DNA of 64,000 bases from Sphingobacterium detergens (GCF_003610355.1 NZ_RAPY01000001.1:248001-312000), one strand, 5' to 3'; numbered from the stretch's first letter, positions 7,475 to 17,351 are shown. Numbers and translations: made by a program. The notes: generated from the sequence alone by a model not told the origin.

Positions 7475-10400
7475 ATGAAACAGTCCGTAAAAACACTGCT
7501 ATTTATGCTGATGCATGTCAATGGCTATGCCTTTAGCCAGCAGGGTGACAAACCATCCAACCATGTTCAATTTAAACAGCTCGTCAAAGCCATCGAACAG
7601 CGTAGCGATTATCGCTTTGTTTATGATCCCAATGAAATTAGCCCCGATCTGAATGTTGATATCAATTTGAGCAATGCCAATATCCCTGAACTACTTAAAC
7701 AGGCATTCTCGGCAAAAGGCATCCGCTATCAAATTGTCAAAAACACCATCGTGCTTCAGGGGAAAGCAGCTGGCAAGACTCAGCAGGCTACGATCAGTGG
7801 TCGGGTCAGCAATGCTTCGGGTGCAACGCTTGAAGGGGTCAGTGTCCGTGTTAAAAACAAGGTCATCAGTACGGTTACCGATGCCAGCGGCCGTTTTAGT
7901 TTAAATGGACTGCAGCAGGATGATATACTGCTCTTGAGTTATGTTGGTTACCGCAGCAAGGAAGTTAAGGTCGCGGGCAACGGCATCATTGAAATAAGCC
8001 TTGAGATCGATCCTGGCAACCTGGATGAGGTGGTGGTGATCGGTTACGGCACATCTTCGAGACGCAAAAATACGGGTTCGGTATCCAGCGTGACCGGCAA
8101 GGAAATAGAGACACAGCCGGTACTGGATCCTTTGGCTGCATTGCAGGGCCGCGTGGCCGGACTCAATATAGCCTCCAATTCGGGGCTGCCGGGTAGCTCT
8201 TTTCAGGTGCAACTGCGTGGTGTCAATTCACTGAGCAATGGCAGTAGCCCCCTTTACATTATCGACGGTATTCCATTTTCGGACGAAAGCATGAATCAGT
8301 TTACCTCAGCCAATGGGAATCAAAGCCCGCTAAGCCTGATCAATCCAAAGGATATTGAACGGATTGATGTGCTTAAGGATGCCGATGCAACAGCCATTTA
8401 TGGCTCCCGGGGTGGGAATGGAGTGATCCTGATCACAACGAAAAAGGGAAATAAAAGCGGACTTAAAATAGATTTTAATGCCAATATTGGCTCCGGTAAA
8501 GCCATTCGAAATCTCAAGATGCTCAATACAGAGCAATATTTGGAAATCCGTAAGGAGGGATTTAAAAACGATAATTGGACGGCGACAGCAGATAATGCGC
8601 CGGATCTACTGACATGGGATCAGTCCGCTTACAGTGACTGGCAAAAAGAGTTTTACGGTGCATCTGCTCCTTTCTCAACCTATCAGCTGTCATTTTCCGG
8701 TGGAAACGAATATACGCAATACCTGGCCAGTGCCAATTTCAATCGCCAGGGTGATGCCTTGCCCGGTAATCAAAATTATCAGCGTGGGGGTGCGCTGTTG
8801 AATCTGTCTACGCAGTCCAAAGATCAGCGATTTAAACTCAATAGCAGTTTCAACCTCAACCTGGACCGTAATAATACGGTACCGACGGATATTGCACAGT
8901 TTTACAATCTGGCGCCCAATTATCCTTTATACGATGAAAAGGGAGACTATTATTGGTTTCAACAAACCTTGCAGAATCCAGCCGCCTATATGGAGCGGTC
9001 GAGTATATCAAAATCAAAATCCCTGCTGGCCAACTTTTCAGCCGAGTACGCGATCTTGCCCGAATTGGTCGCTAAAGTCAATGTAGGGTATAACCTCAAA
9101 AGCATGGACCAGACACGCCTGCTGCCCAATGTAGGATTTAATCCATTGACCAGTACGGGCTCAATGGCCTCTTACGGGAACTCGGATTATCAGTCCTACA
9201 TCGTTGAGCCGCAATTGAATTACAGCAAAAACTTTGGGAAACATGAATTTAAGTTCCTTTTGGGTGGCACCTGGCAGCAGCGGGTCAGCGAAGGTAAATA
9301 CTTGGATGGCAGCAGCTACCCAAGTGATTCCCAGTTAGCCAACATGGCTGCCGCAGGTGTCATTGCAATCCGCAACAATCAGTATGCGGACTACCGCTAC
9401 CAGTCTGCATTTGGGCGTATCAATTATGCCTATGCGGATAGGTACCTTGTGAATGTCAGCTACCGAAGGGATGGTTCGTCCCGCTTTGGGCCCAACAATA
9501 AGTACGGTAATTTTGGGTCGATTGGTGCAGCCTGGGTATTCAGTAGCGAAGAATTTTTAAAAGATCAGTCTATCTTGAGCTTCGGAAAATTACGTGCCAG
9601 CTGGGGGGTGACGGGCAATGACCAGATCGGAGATTACCAGTACCTGGATACCTGGGGAACGGGCTTTGCCTACCAGGGCATCACCGGACTGTATCCGACA
9701 CGGGTATTTAATCCCAATTTTGGATGGGAAGAAATTAAAAAGAAAGAACTGGGCCTCGACCTTGGCTTTTTCAGGGACCGTATTTTCCTTACAACCAATT
9801 ATTACAACAATAGATCGGATAATCAGTTGATCAATATTGTGCTCGCGCCGCAGACGGGCTATAATTCCTATTTTGGGAATACCCCGGCACTGATCGAAAA
9901 TAAGGGCTGGGAGATTGAGCTGAGCAGTGTTAATATCCAAAAAGAGAAGTTCAGCTGGAAAACCAATTTCAATATTACTTTTCCATCAAATACCCTGTTG
10001 GAATATCCTGGGCTTGAAAATACTAGTGATGCAAGGCGATACGTCATTGGCGAGTCCACACGTATCGTCCGTGGATTTCAGTTTACTGGAGTGGATCCGC
10101 AAACCGGGGTCGCTCAATTCCGGGATGTGGATGGCGATGGGAAGATCAGTGATTTCAATGACTATGTGACCTTGGGATCACTGCTGCCCAAGTATTATGG
10201 TGGTATCGGCAATAATTTAAGTTATGGCAGTGTGAGCCTTGGATTCCTATTTCAATTTGTTAAACAGGAGGGACCATCCATTGGGTATGGCCCGCAGGCA
10301 ACGACCATTGGCGGAATGGGCAATCTGGATGAATATGTGTTGGACCGTTGGCAGCAGCCTGGAGATGTGACGGATGTGCCACGCGCTACCGCCAATAGCG

Positions 10401-10720
10401 CCAACGAAGCGAACCTGGCTTACCGCAATTACTACCGGTATTCATCGGCCGTATGGGACGATGCTTCTTTTATCCGCTTAAAAAATGTATCGCTCAGTTA
10501 TGATATTTCCAAATGGACCCAGAAGATCAATATCAGCAGGGCGTTGGTACAATTTAATGCGCAGAACCTCTTTACCTGGACAAGCTTCAGGGGGATGGAT
10601 CCCGAGATGCCTGGTTTTGACCGCACCTATCTCTCGGATGTCAATCCCTTTGGTTCGGTACGGAACAGCGCCACGCCATCAATGCGTACCTATACTTTTG
10701 CGGTTCAGCTCACTTTTTAA
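7475..10720 (+). CDS. SusC/RagA-family TonB-dependent outer-membrane importer with STN domain
   Basis: Outer-membrane beta-barrel that imports a substrate captured by the SusD partner, using TonB energy. Signal peptide at 1-22 ending YAFSQQ. STN signalling domain about 30-95. A carboxypeptidase-like regulatory domain about 105-180. Then LDEVVVIGYG near 182-191, the typical SusC junction before the plug. The barrel ends with the C-terminal phenylalanine LTF. At 1081 aa it is a usual size. The STN domain ties it to the sigma/FecR pair immediately upstream. Substrate unknown: no glycoside hydrolase or lyase is in this operon, and the only partner enzyme is a thioredoxin-like protein. Confidence 0.95.
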   Translation: MKQSVKTLLFMLMHVNGYAFSQQGDKPSNHVQFKQLVKAIEQRSDYRFVYDPNEISPDLNVDINLSNANIPELLKQAFSAKGIRYQIVKNTIVLQGKAAGKTQQATISGRVSNASGATLEGVSVRVKNKVISTVTDASGRFSLNGLQQDDILLLSYVGYRSKEVKVAGNGIIEISLEIDPGNLDEVVVIGYGTSSRRKNTGSVSSVTGKEIETQPVLDPLAALQGRVAGLNIASNSGLPGSSFQVQLRGVNSLSNGSSPLYIIDGIPFSDESMNQFTSANGNQSPLSLINPKDIERIDVLKDADATAIYGSRGGNGVILITTKKGNKSGLKIDFNANIGSGKAIRNLKMLNTEQYLEIRKEGFKNDNWTATADNAPDLLTWDQSAYSDWQKEFYGASAPFSTYQLSFSGGNEYTQYLASANFNRQGDALPGNQNYQRGGALLNLSTQSKDQRFKLNSSFNLNLDRNNTVPTDIAQFYNLAPNYPLYDEKGDYYWFQQTLQNPAAYMERSSISKSKSLLANFSAEYAILPELVAKVNVGYNLKSMDQTRLLPNVGFNPLTSTGSMASYGNSDYQSYIVEPQLNYSKNFGKHEFKFLLGGTWQQRVSEGKYLDGSSYPSDSQLANMAAAGVIAIRNNQYADYRYQSAFGRINYAYADRYLVNVSYRRDGSSRFGPNNKYGNFGSIGAAWVFSSEEFLKDQSILSFGKLRASWGVTGNDQIGDYQYLDTWGTGFAYQGITGLYPTRVFNPNFGWEEIKKKELGLDLGFFRDRIFLTTNYYNNRSDNQLINIVLAPQTGYNSYFGNTPALIENKGWEIELSSVNIQKEKFSWKTNFNITFPSNTLLEYPGLENTSDARRYVIGESTRIVRGFQFTGVDPQTGVAQFRDVDGDGKISDFNDYVTLGSLLPKYYGGIGNNLSYGSVSLGFLFQFVKQEGPSIGYGPQATTIGGMGNLDEYVLDRWQQPGDVTDVPRATANSANEANLAYRNYYRYSSAVWDDASFIRLKNVSLSYDISKWTQKINISRALVQFNAQNLFTWTSFRGMDPEMPGFDRTYLSDVNPFGSVRNSATPSMRTYTFAVQLTF

Positions 10721-10749
10721 TGATCATAAAACGACTAAAGACTTATCCC

Positions 10750-12114
10750 ATGAACAAATATATCATCTACAGCCTTTTTGCGACAGCACTGATAAACATA
10801 TCCTGCAATAAATTCCTGGCAGTGGACCCACCCAAGACAGAAGTGGCGGCAGAATCGGCCTTCAGTGACGAAAAGACGGCCACAGCAACCGTGGGCGGAC
10901 TCTATACCAGTATGAACAATTACAATAACCAGTTCGCTAGCGGGCTGATGACCATTGTGCTGTCCAGTCTGGCCGACGATTACAACTCAGCCTTTACAAG
11001 CTACGATGAGTACAAGTACAATAAACTAAGTCCGGCGACCTCTTATCTCGATCGGCTCTGGTCGCAACCTTATAGCTATATCAATCACAGCAATAAGATT
11101 ATCGAAGGAGTGGAAGCTTCGGCGCTCAGCAGCACGGTAAAGGCACAGCTATCGGCTGAAGCCCGTTTTACGCGGGTGTTCAATTACTTTTACCTGAGCA
11201 ACCTCTTCAACAAAGTACCCTTGATCACGGATACCAAAGATTTGGAGGCCAACAACCGAAAAGGTCCGGCCTCCCGGGAGGAGCTCTATGCGTTCATGTT
11301 AGATGATCTGAAGAAGGCTGCTGCCGATATTTCCGACGCCTATCAGGGCAATGAGCGTACCCGCCCCAATAGAAAAGCGGTTGACGCGCTATTGGCCCGG
11401 GTATATCTGTATCATGCAGACTGGGCCAATGCCGAAGAGATGGCTGACAAAGTCATCGCTGATAATCGGTATGAGCTGTCGCGTGATCTAAATACCGTTT
11501 TTTTGAAAACGAGCAAAGAGGCGATCTGGCAGCTGCAGACAGTTAATCTTTCTACTGCCGGGGTCAATACCTGGGAGGGTTTCAGCATCGTTCCGGCCGT
11601 AGCTACAGCACGGAGTTACTATCAGGTGTATGATACCACGGTAGCGGCCTATGAAGAGAATGACCTACGTAAAGCCATGTGGTTAAAACCTTATGTTGTA
11701 AGTAATAAAACGCTTTATATGCCCTATAAGTACAAGGTGCGTACAGGTGCACCTGTTGCCGAATACAATACCGTGCTGCGACTTGCCGAGCAGTATCTGA
11801 TCCGTGCCGAAGCGCGGTTGAACCAAAATAAGTTGCAGGCGGCACTACAGGATATCAATCTGATCCGTGAGCGTGCAGGCCTTGTCGCGCGACCACAAAC
11901 GATGGACAAGGCGGGCATCGCCCTGGCGCTTGAAAAAGAACGCCAGCTGGAACTGCTCGGTGAATGGGGCCACCGTTGGTTTGACCTGGTGCGCACAAAC
12001 AGGGCCCTGCCTGTACTTTCAAAGGTCAAAACAGACTTTAGTGAAAGCGACATCAAAATACCGATCGCCAGTGCTATTTTAATCACCAATGCTAACCTCC
12101 AACAGAATGATTAA
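10750..12114 (+). CDS. SusD/RagB-family surface lipoprotein
   Basis: Substrate-binding lid for the preceding SusC. A lipoprotein signal ends ALINISC at Cys 19 counted from the ATG at 10750. An in-frame ATG at 10720 overlaps the SusC stop, but it would put ten charged residues before the signal peptide, so 10750 is preferred. TPR-like SusD helices follow, for example LSAEARFTRVFNYFYLSNLF, with the C-terminal ERQLELLGEWGHRWFDLVRTNRA, a standard SusD signature. About 454 aa, slightly short but complete. Confidence 0.93.
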   Translation: MNKYIIYSLFATALINISCNKFLAVDPPKTEVAAESAFSDEKTATATVGGLYTSMNNYNNQFASGLMTIVLSSLADDYNSAFTSYDEYKYNKLSPATSYLDRLWSQPYSYINHSNKIIEGVEASALSSTVKAQLSAEARFTRVFNYFYLSNLFNKVPLITDTKDLEANNRKGPASREELYAFMLDDLKKAAADISDAYQGNERTRPNRKAVDALLARVYLYHADWANAEEMADKVIADNRYELSRDLNTVFLKTSKEAIWQLQTVNLSTAGVNTWEGFSIVPAVATARSYYQVYDTTVAAYEENDLRKAMWLKPYVVSNKTLYMPYKYKVRTGAPVAEYNTVLRLAEQYLIRAEARLNQNKLQAALQDINLIRERAGLVARPQTMDKAGIALALEKERQLELLGEWGHRWFDLVRTNRALPVLSKVKTDFSESDIKIPIASAILITNANLQQND

Positions 12115-14023
12115 GCCATTCAAATATGCCTTGCTGCTTATTTTGCTACAGGCAAGCCTGCTGTTGCAGGCGCAAGTCAGCATAACACCGGAAAAAGCGG
12201 CAGCCGGTGATAGCGTGACCATCAGCTTTGATCCGGGTAAATCTGCTGCTGCTCATCGTGCCGGGCCATTTTTCGTGGATTTCAACTATTCGAATTTTTA
12301 TGAATTTCCGAGTCGGCTGCCCATGCAGCAAGAAGGCGGACTGTGGCGTGTGCGCTTTAAACTGCCCGCCTATGCCAACTTTTCCTGCTTTACGATCGCC
12401 GACAAAGACAAGAAATTTGTACAGCAGGCAAGCGATAGCAGTCAATATGAGATCTACGTCTATAAGCAGGGGAAACTGATCGCTGGTAATTACCTGGGAA
12501 AATCCTACAGCGTACCGGTGCAGGATAAAACCTCGGATCGGATCGTTGCTACACAGGAATATTACCTCAAAAAAGAGTTGAGTCTATATCCCGACAACTA
12601 TGAGGCCCAGCTCCGTCTAATTGCGCTACAGATGAAAACCGGTAGTCCGGCCCAGCAGGCGCGGCTGTTGAATAAGGGTTTGGCTGTGGTGGAACAGAAA
12701 TTCAGAAGCAATCCACTCTTTGAAGGTAACCTCAACAAGGTGACCATGGGCTATCTGATACTGGGCCAAAACCAAAAAGTGGATTCGATCCGTCAGGTTG
12801 TGATCAACGAGTTTCCCAACAAGAAGATCGGGCTGTCTTATCGGCTCAATAAGTTGTTCCGCGAGCAGGATTCCAGCACCGTGGTCGCAAAGATAGGGGA
12901 GCTTCTTTCGCTCAAAACGGCCGATAATGAGGCGGCCTATGGCAGCGCTTACGAATATCTTTTTACCTACTATGTGCGGCATGGCGACAGCGTACAGGCC
13001 CGGAAATATCTGCCCCTGATTACCCGTTGGGAACAAGATCCCTATAAATGGCGCACTTATAATGAATATGTGCAGCTGCTATTGGATCATAAGCTGATGC
13101 TGCAGGAGGCGTCCAAACTCAATTTATATCTTCTTGATAGTGTTGCGGCCTATCCCGTGAGTCTAATACGCTATTTCCCGGAAACGGGTTATCTGGTGGC
13201 CCATGATCCGGCCAAGGCCGATAAGCTCAGGGCGATAAAAGCTGAAATTATGGCTAATCAGGGACTGATCACCGCGCAGTTAAATCAGCCCGAAGTAGCC
13301 CGAGAATGGTTTACCAAAAGCATCCCTACACTTCAATCCGCAACACTGCTGCGGGCCGTTGCCCTGCAGTATCAGCAGTGGAATGATCCAGACAGTGCTA
13401 TTCCCCTGTTGGGGGCAGCCTATCGGCATGCTCCTTTTGACCCACAGATCCGGCAGCTTCTCGACGGCGCGCTCGTTAAAACAGGGATGGGCAATGCTGC
13501 CGAACGGCAAGCTTATTTTAGCAAACTTGACAAGCAATGGAAACAGGGGTATTATGATGAGTTTCAGAAAATCATCGGCAATACGCCATTTCCAGAAGAC
13601 ATCAGCCTAGTTGATATGGACAAGAAACCATTGCTTAAGGCGGAACTCATGGACAAGATTGTGATCATTGATTTTTGGGCCACCTGGTGCAAGCCCTGCA
13701 TTGCCTCTTTTCCCTATTTACATCAGGTGTACAAAAAATATGCGGACGATCCGCAAGTGAAATTTGTTGTACTCAATTCGGGCAGTGGAAATAGCTGGGA
13801 CGACGCCTACAAATGGGCACAGGGCAATCCCCAATTTGACTTTCCATTTTATTACAACCAAGATAAAAAGCTCAGTAGCAAGCTGGAAATAACGTCAATT
13901 CCGACAACGTTAATCCTGGACAAAAAAGGAAACATTCGTTTTCGAAAGGTGGGGTTTGAAGGTGAAAAGCTCTTACAAAGCCTCGATGCCATGATCGAAT
14001 ACCTGAAAGAACTGGAGCGATAA
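12107..14023 (+). CDS. Exported TPR-thioredoxin (TlpA/ResA-like) protein
   Basis: Likely periplasmic or surface thiol-disulfide oxidoreductase. Signal peptide at 1-22 ending LLLQAQ. A beta-rich N-terminal domain and an alpha-helical repeat region (about 150-480, TPR-like) lead to a C-terminal redoxin fold with DFWATWCKPC (active cysteines about 528 and 531) and the cis-proline region SIPTTLIL. The ATG at 12107 overlaps the SusD stop by eight bases, indicating translational coupling; a frame start 18 bases earlier is less likely because it precedes the signal peptide. Thioredoxin proteins follow SusC/SusD pairs in other Sphingobacteriaceae, but their job there is not established. Possibly it keeps a cysteine-rich or metal-bound substrate or a partner protein reduced. 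Confidence 0.88.
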   Translation: MIKPFKYALLLILLQASLLLQAQVSITPEKAAAGDSVTISFDPGKSAAAHRAGPFFVDFNYSNFYEFPSRLPMQQEGGLWRVRFKLPAYANFSCFTIADKDKKFVQQASDSSQYEIYVYKQGKLIAGNYLGKSYSVPVQDKTSDRIVATQEYYLKKELSLYPDNYEAQLRLIALQMKTGSPAQQARLLNKGLAVVEQKFRSNPLFEGNLNKVTMGYLILGQNQKVDSIRQVVINEFPNKKIGLSYRLNKLFREQDSSTVVAKIGELLSLKTADNEAAYGSAYEYLFTYYVRHGDSVQARKYLPLITRWEQDPYKWRTYNEYVQLLLDHKLMLQEASKLNLYLLDSVAAYPVSLIRYFPETGYLVAHDPAKADKLRAIKAEIMANQGLITAQLNQPEVAREWFTKSIPTLQSATLLRAVALQYQQWNDPDSAIPLLGAAYRHAPFDPQIRQLLDGALVKTGMGNAAERQAYFSKLDKQWKQGYYDEFQKIIGNTPFPEDISLVDMDKKPLLKAELMDKIVIIDFWATWCKPCIASFPYLHQVYKKYADDPQVKFVVLNSGSGNSWDDAYKWAQGNPQFDFPFYYNQDKKLSSKLEITSIPTTLILDKKGNIRFRKVGFEGEKLLQSLDAMIEYLKELER

Positions 14024-14131
14024 GCTGTTGTTTTGACAGAGCTCCGCTTGCCTGAGGCCAGCTCAAGAAAAGGAATGAATAATTAGCGCAATGAGCTATT
14101 GTTCTGTTAGTTATTCAGAATCTATAGATAG

Positions 14132-14161
14132 CAATAAGGTAGTAACACGACTACCTTATTG
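14132..14161. terminator. Strong hairpin between convergent transcription units
   Basis: CAATAAGGTAGT (14132-14143) and ACTACCTTATTG (14150-14161) form a perfect 12-bp stem with a 6-base loop. It ends the SusC/SusD/thioredoxin operon and also covers the 3' end of the minus-strand small gene. There is no clear T-run, so the mechanism is uncertain. Confidence 0.55.
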
Positions 14162-14452
14162 ATGTCTATTACCTTTATGGTAATACGAAATGTTTTTGTT
14201 GATCCCTTGCGCCGCATCATTTCTGTCGGGCGATACCATGACGGGTGCATATTGCAATGACACAATATCGATGCTGTCGATATCGGGCATTTTAAGCGGG
14301 CGGTACCAAGAGGGTGGGGTCGCTAAATTGCCCGTCTCTTTGCGATCTATTTTTTCTGTTGATTCTTGTACAGAACCTTGTTTCCAGCTTCTGTATACAA
14401 GCAATGCTGCTCCAGCAATTGCCGTGATAATCAGTCCGATTTGTGCTTTCAT
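14156..14452 (-). CDS. Small single-span membrane protein, hypothetical
   Basis: 98 aa with one N-terminal hydrophobic helix (QIGLIITAIAGAALLVYRSW, about residues 3-22), followed by a polar tail containing SWYRPLKMPDIDSIDIVSLQYAP. No known family recognised. The opposite strand has an overlapping 99-aa frame, but the clear membrane-anchor start here favours the minus strand. The stop codon lies in the hairpin at 14132-14161. It is divergent from the DinB-like gene. Confidence 0.5.
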   Translation of the reverse strand: MKAQIGLIITAIAGAALLVYRSWKQGSVQESTEKIDRKETGNLATPPSWYRPLKMPDIDSIDIVSLQYAPVMVSPDRNDAAQGINKNISYYHKGNRHQ

Positions 14453-14593
14453 ACGTTCTTCTTTAAAAATTGAACCATATTCCTTTTAAAATGAACAATA
14501 CTCTTATCAAAAAGTTCAATAAAAAACGAATCAGTATCTTCGGGTCCCCCTCGCAAGAAATTTGGGTATAGCATCCGATTGCCGTAAATAGAC

Positions 14594-14625
14594 TTTGAAA
14601 GTTTTAAAGATTCAGCTTATTTTTG
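14594..14625 (+). promoter_or_regulatory. Promoter of the DinB-like gene
   Basis: TTTG (14594-14597), a 20-bp spacer and TATTTTTG (14618-14625) match the Bacteroidota consensus completely. The ATG follows 28 bases downstream. Confidence 0.7.
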
Positions 14626-14653
14626 TTCACAAAACACGGACAGTTAACAAGAC

Positions 14654-15112
14654 ATGGAATCACTCTTTCGCGCATGGAAAACGAGCCGAATGGCTTACCT
14701 CAAATTCTTTGAAAACTATTCATTGGAACAGCTCAATCGCATTCCTGATGGCTTCAGCAACAACCTGATCTGGAATATCGGGCACATCATTGCCACACAA
14801 CATAAATTAATTTATATCGGATCTGAGGTAGAAGGACATATTCCCGAGGAAGTCTTTTTGAACTACCAGTCCGGAACAAAGCCTACTGCACCTGTAGCGC
14901 AACAGGAAGCCGACTTGCTGAAAAGATTGCTCCTTGAACAGATAGAACCGACAATCAGTGATTTTAACAACAAAAAGTTTGTGACCTACCGTGAACGTAC
15001 TACGGGGACGGGCTTTCATCTCACTTCAATATACGATGCATTCGAATGGAATAATTTTCATGAAGGACTGCATCTAGGTTATATGATGAGCATCAGAAAG
15101 TTTATTGTGTAG
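14654..15112 (+). CDS. DinB-fold protein (DinB_2 / YfiT-like)
   Basis: 152-aa four-helix-bundle protein of the DinB/YfiT superfamily. The metal-binding histidine triad is visible as His44 (WNIGHI), His136 and His140 (NNFHEGLHLGY). Members include bacillithiol- and mycothiol-dependent transferases and many of unknown function; there is no signal peptide, so it is cytoplasmic. It stands alone between its own promoter and a terminator. The exact reaction cannot be inferred. Confidence 0.85.
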   Translation: MESLFRAWKTSRMAYLKFFENYSLEQLNRIPDGFSNNLIWNIGHIIATQHKLIYIGSEVEGHIPEEVFLNYQSGTKPTAPVAQQEADLLKRLLLEQIEPTISDFNNKKFVTYRERTTGTGFHLTSIYDAFEWNNFHEGLHLGYMMSIRKFIV

Positions 15113-15237
15113 GTATAGGTACGAAACAGTAAGGTCGATCGGGTATAGTCAAAGAAGCACAGCTGTCTGTCTTGTTCGTAGGTTGGATAGGTATACAGGA
15201 GATAGGTATACGTGGGGTAATTAAAGGAAAGTTTTTT

Positions 15238-15270
15238 AAGGTGGATCAATTGCTGCTCCGACCTTTTTTA
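15238..15270 (+). terminator. Terminator after the DinB-like gene; rest of the gap 15113-15439
   Basis: AAGGTGGA (15238-15245) pairs with TCC-ACCTT (15257-15265, one bulged G), followed by TTTTT. The 327-base gap also has GATAGGTATAC twice (15186-15196 and 15201-15211), and a 12-bp palindrome GTATATATATAC (15407-15418) just before the next sigma gene. No gene is seen in it. Confidence 0.5.
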
Positions 15271-15439
15271 TGATTTTAGATCGCTGGCTATCAGCTTTAA
15301 ATGTGAACCAAACATTTTATTGTTATCATAGCTATTTTTCGACAGTATAGTATTGAAGATTCAACGGGTAAAAAAAAATGAAAAATAATGGATATTTTGT
15401 AATATTGTATATATATACTAAAATAATCAACAGTTTTCT

Positions 15440-16027
15440 ATGATGTTGGCAAGCAATTCGGAATTGATATCAAAGATGTCTGTGGATGAGCGGGAAGGTT
15501 TTTCAGATGTTTATGAACAATACTGGGAAGATATCTTGCGCTATGTCATGCGAATAATTCCGGACGAGAGTGAGGCTTGTGATATTGTACAAGAAAGTTT
15601 CTTGGCATTGTGGGAAGTCCGGAAAGATATACCAAAGTTAAGATCCATAAAAGCCTATCTATATATTATTTCCCGCAACTTAGCCTTTAAACATCTTCGA
15701 CTCCGATTAGATAATCAAGAAGCTATAAATTCTTATGTCGATCGTTATACCGAAAAATTTCATTCTATAGATAAAGTGTTGGAAAGTAAAGAATTAAATA
15801 GCTTGTTGGAAGCGGAAATATCGAGACTACCCGAAAAAATGCGGGAAGTATTTCTATTGAGCAGAAAACAACATTTGACCTATCAGCAGATTGCTGAAAA
15901 GCTGAATATCTCCGACAAGACTGTAAAAAAACAAATATATAAAGCTTTAAAGCATTTGAGGTTAAAAGTAGATGAAGAATATATCCCTTACCTCATCCTA
16001 TTTTTAATTTTTGACTGTTGTAATTAA
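15440..16027 (+). CDS. ECF RNA polymerase sigma factor, FecI-like
   Basis: 195 aa. Region 2 is at about 20-90 (VYEQYWEDILRYVMRIIPDESEACDIVQESFLALW) and the region-4 helix-turn-helix at about 135-180 (LTYQQIAEKLNISDKTVKKQIYKAL). It heads a sigma-FecR-SusC-SusD-phosphodiesterase operon, with 107 bases to FecR. Base composition is clearly more AT-rich than the preceding operon, a hint that this cluster has a different history. A TATTTTG upstream is not a clean -7 box, so its promoter is left open. Confidence 0.92.
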   Translation: MMLASNSELISKMSVDEREGFSDVYEQYWEDILRYVMRIIPDESEACDIVQESFLALWEVRKDIPKLRSIKAYLYIISRNLAFKHLRLRLDNQEAINSYVDRYTEKFHSIDKVLESKELNSLLEAEISRLPEKMREVFLLSRKQHLTYQQIAEKLNISDKTVKKQIYKALKHLRLKVDEEYIPYLILFLIFDCCN

Positions 16028-16134
16028 TTTTTCTTGTTGATTATCAGTGATTTGATTTTTTTTACTTATGTAGCGTACTACTCTGTTGCCCAAAATACCT
16101 CATACCTATATAAACCAACTATAATTTGTGATAA

Positions 16135-17226
16135 ATGAATTCCAAAATCTTTAAAGATTTGTTGCAACGTTATGTCGCTGAAAAAACCACAACGGAGGAG
16201 AATAGAAAAATTGAACGGTTTATTCTCAAAAGAGGATTTGAGAATAAACTGCAATGGGAATCAGAGCTGCATAAGGAAGGCACCAAGGATCGGATGCGCA
16301 GTTATATTTTTGATCAGATAGCGATTAAGGCATCTAGAAAAAAAATTAAACTCATTCAAACGCTATCCATCGCGGCTTCTTTGATCTTTTTAATTGGGTT
16401 GGGAGCCTTCTATTTTAATAAAAAAAATGAGTTTAGTCAGGATAAACAAATTATTGCAAAATCAGTTAATGAATCCTATCAGGATGTCACGATTAAGTCT
16501 AGTACTGGCGATATAGAAGTGTTGGGTGGGATCAAAGAATTGGATCTTAGACAGACCAATTTTAATAAACAGCATACAATTGGACCTAACACAGTCAATA
16601 CAATACATGTCCCAAGCCAGCATCAGTTTAATGTTGTCCTTATGGACGGCACTAAAGTATGGTTAAATGCAGGAAGTAGTTTAAGCTACCCAACACGATT
16701 TGAAGCTACTGATCGCAACGTTATCCTTGACGGCGAAGCATATTTTGAAGTTGTTTCAAACCCTGTTAAGCCTTTTTTGGTTAATGCCCGAAACAGCCAG
16801 ATCATCGTAACTGGTACCAAGTTTAACCTGAAAGCATACGCTTCCGAACCTCATATAACGACTTCCTTATTTGAAGGCCATGTAGCTTTCAAGAATGGGA
16901 AAGAGCTCTATCCACTTACTCCGGGCCATCAACTTATTTCTGATAAAAGAAATAATACGATACAGACCGGCACTGTCGAACGTGATCAAGTATTGGCTTG
17001 GAAGAATGGCTATTTTGTCTTTAATGATTTGGACCTAGTATCCGTCATGCAACACGTTGCAAAGTGGTATAATATTTCCGTAACAGCTCCGAATCGAAAA
17101 TCTATTAAGCGCATACAAGGGACTTTCCCAATTACGGGCTCTTTAGACGACTTACTTCGAGATCTTGAACGATTGAGCGGAGTGAAATTTATCAGAAAAG
17201 GAAAGGAGGTGCAGGTGATCTATTAA
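16135..17226 (+). CDS. FecR-family anti-sigma factor
   Basis: 363 aa. A cytoplasmic helical part is followed by one membrane helix at about 78-97 (TLSIAASLIFLIGLGAFYF). The FecR domain is at about 160-260 (VVLMDGTKVWLNAGSSLSYP, VILDGEAYFEVVSNPVKPF). The C-terminal DUF4974-like domain is at about 290-363 (VMQHVAKWYNISVTAP). It pairs with the sigma factor upstream and the STN domain of the SusC protein downstream, as in the other three sets of this window. Confidence 0.92.
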   Translation: MNSKIFKDLLQRYVAEKTTTEENRKIERFILKRGFENKLQWESELHKEGTKDRMRSYIFDQIAIKASRKKIKLIQTLSIAASLIFLIGLGAFYFNKKNEFSQDKQIIAKSVNESYQDVTIKSSTGDIEVLGGIKELDLRQTNFNKQHTIGPNTVNTIHVPSQHQFNVVLMDGTKVWLNAGSSLSYPTRFEATDRNVILDGEAYFEVVSNPVKPFLVNARNSQIIVTGTKFNLKAYASEPHITTSLFEGHVAFKNGKELYPLTPGHQLISDKRNNTIQTGTVERDQVLAWKNGYFVFNDLDLVSVMQHVAKWYNISVTAPNRKSIKRIQGTFPITGSLDDLLRDLERLSGVKFIRKGKEVQVIY

Positions 17227-17250
17227 TAGCAGATTAAGGCGCCAAAAGTA

Positions 17251-17279
17251 AACCAGAGATGCGACCAACATCTCCGGTT
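17251..17279 (+). promoter_or_regulatory. Hairpin between fecR and susC
   Basis: AACCAGAGATG (17251-17261) and CATCTCCGGTT (17269-17279) form an 11-bp stem with one A-C mismatch and a 7-base loop, with no T-run after it. It may weaken read-through between the regulators and the transporter, or protect the transporter mRNA 5' end. A similar hairpin lies in the same place at 41113-41139. Confidence 0.4.
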
Positions 17280-17351
17280 CAATTAAGCACTTGATGTGCA
17301 TCGGCGTAATTTTTTTAAGTCTCTAAATCTTAAATTATTAAACCTATACAA

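Noticed and set aside
14190-14489. 99-aa plus-strand frame overlapping the small membrane protein gene
   Set aside because: Less convincing than the minus-strand frame, which starts with a clear membrane anchor and ends at the hairpin.
15186-15211. GATAGGTATAC twice as a CRISPR-like repeat
   Set aside because: Only two copies with a 4-base gap and no spacers; a short local repeat.
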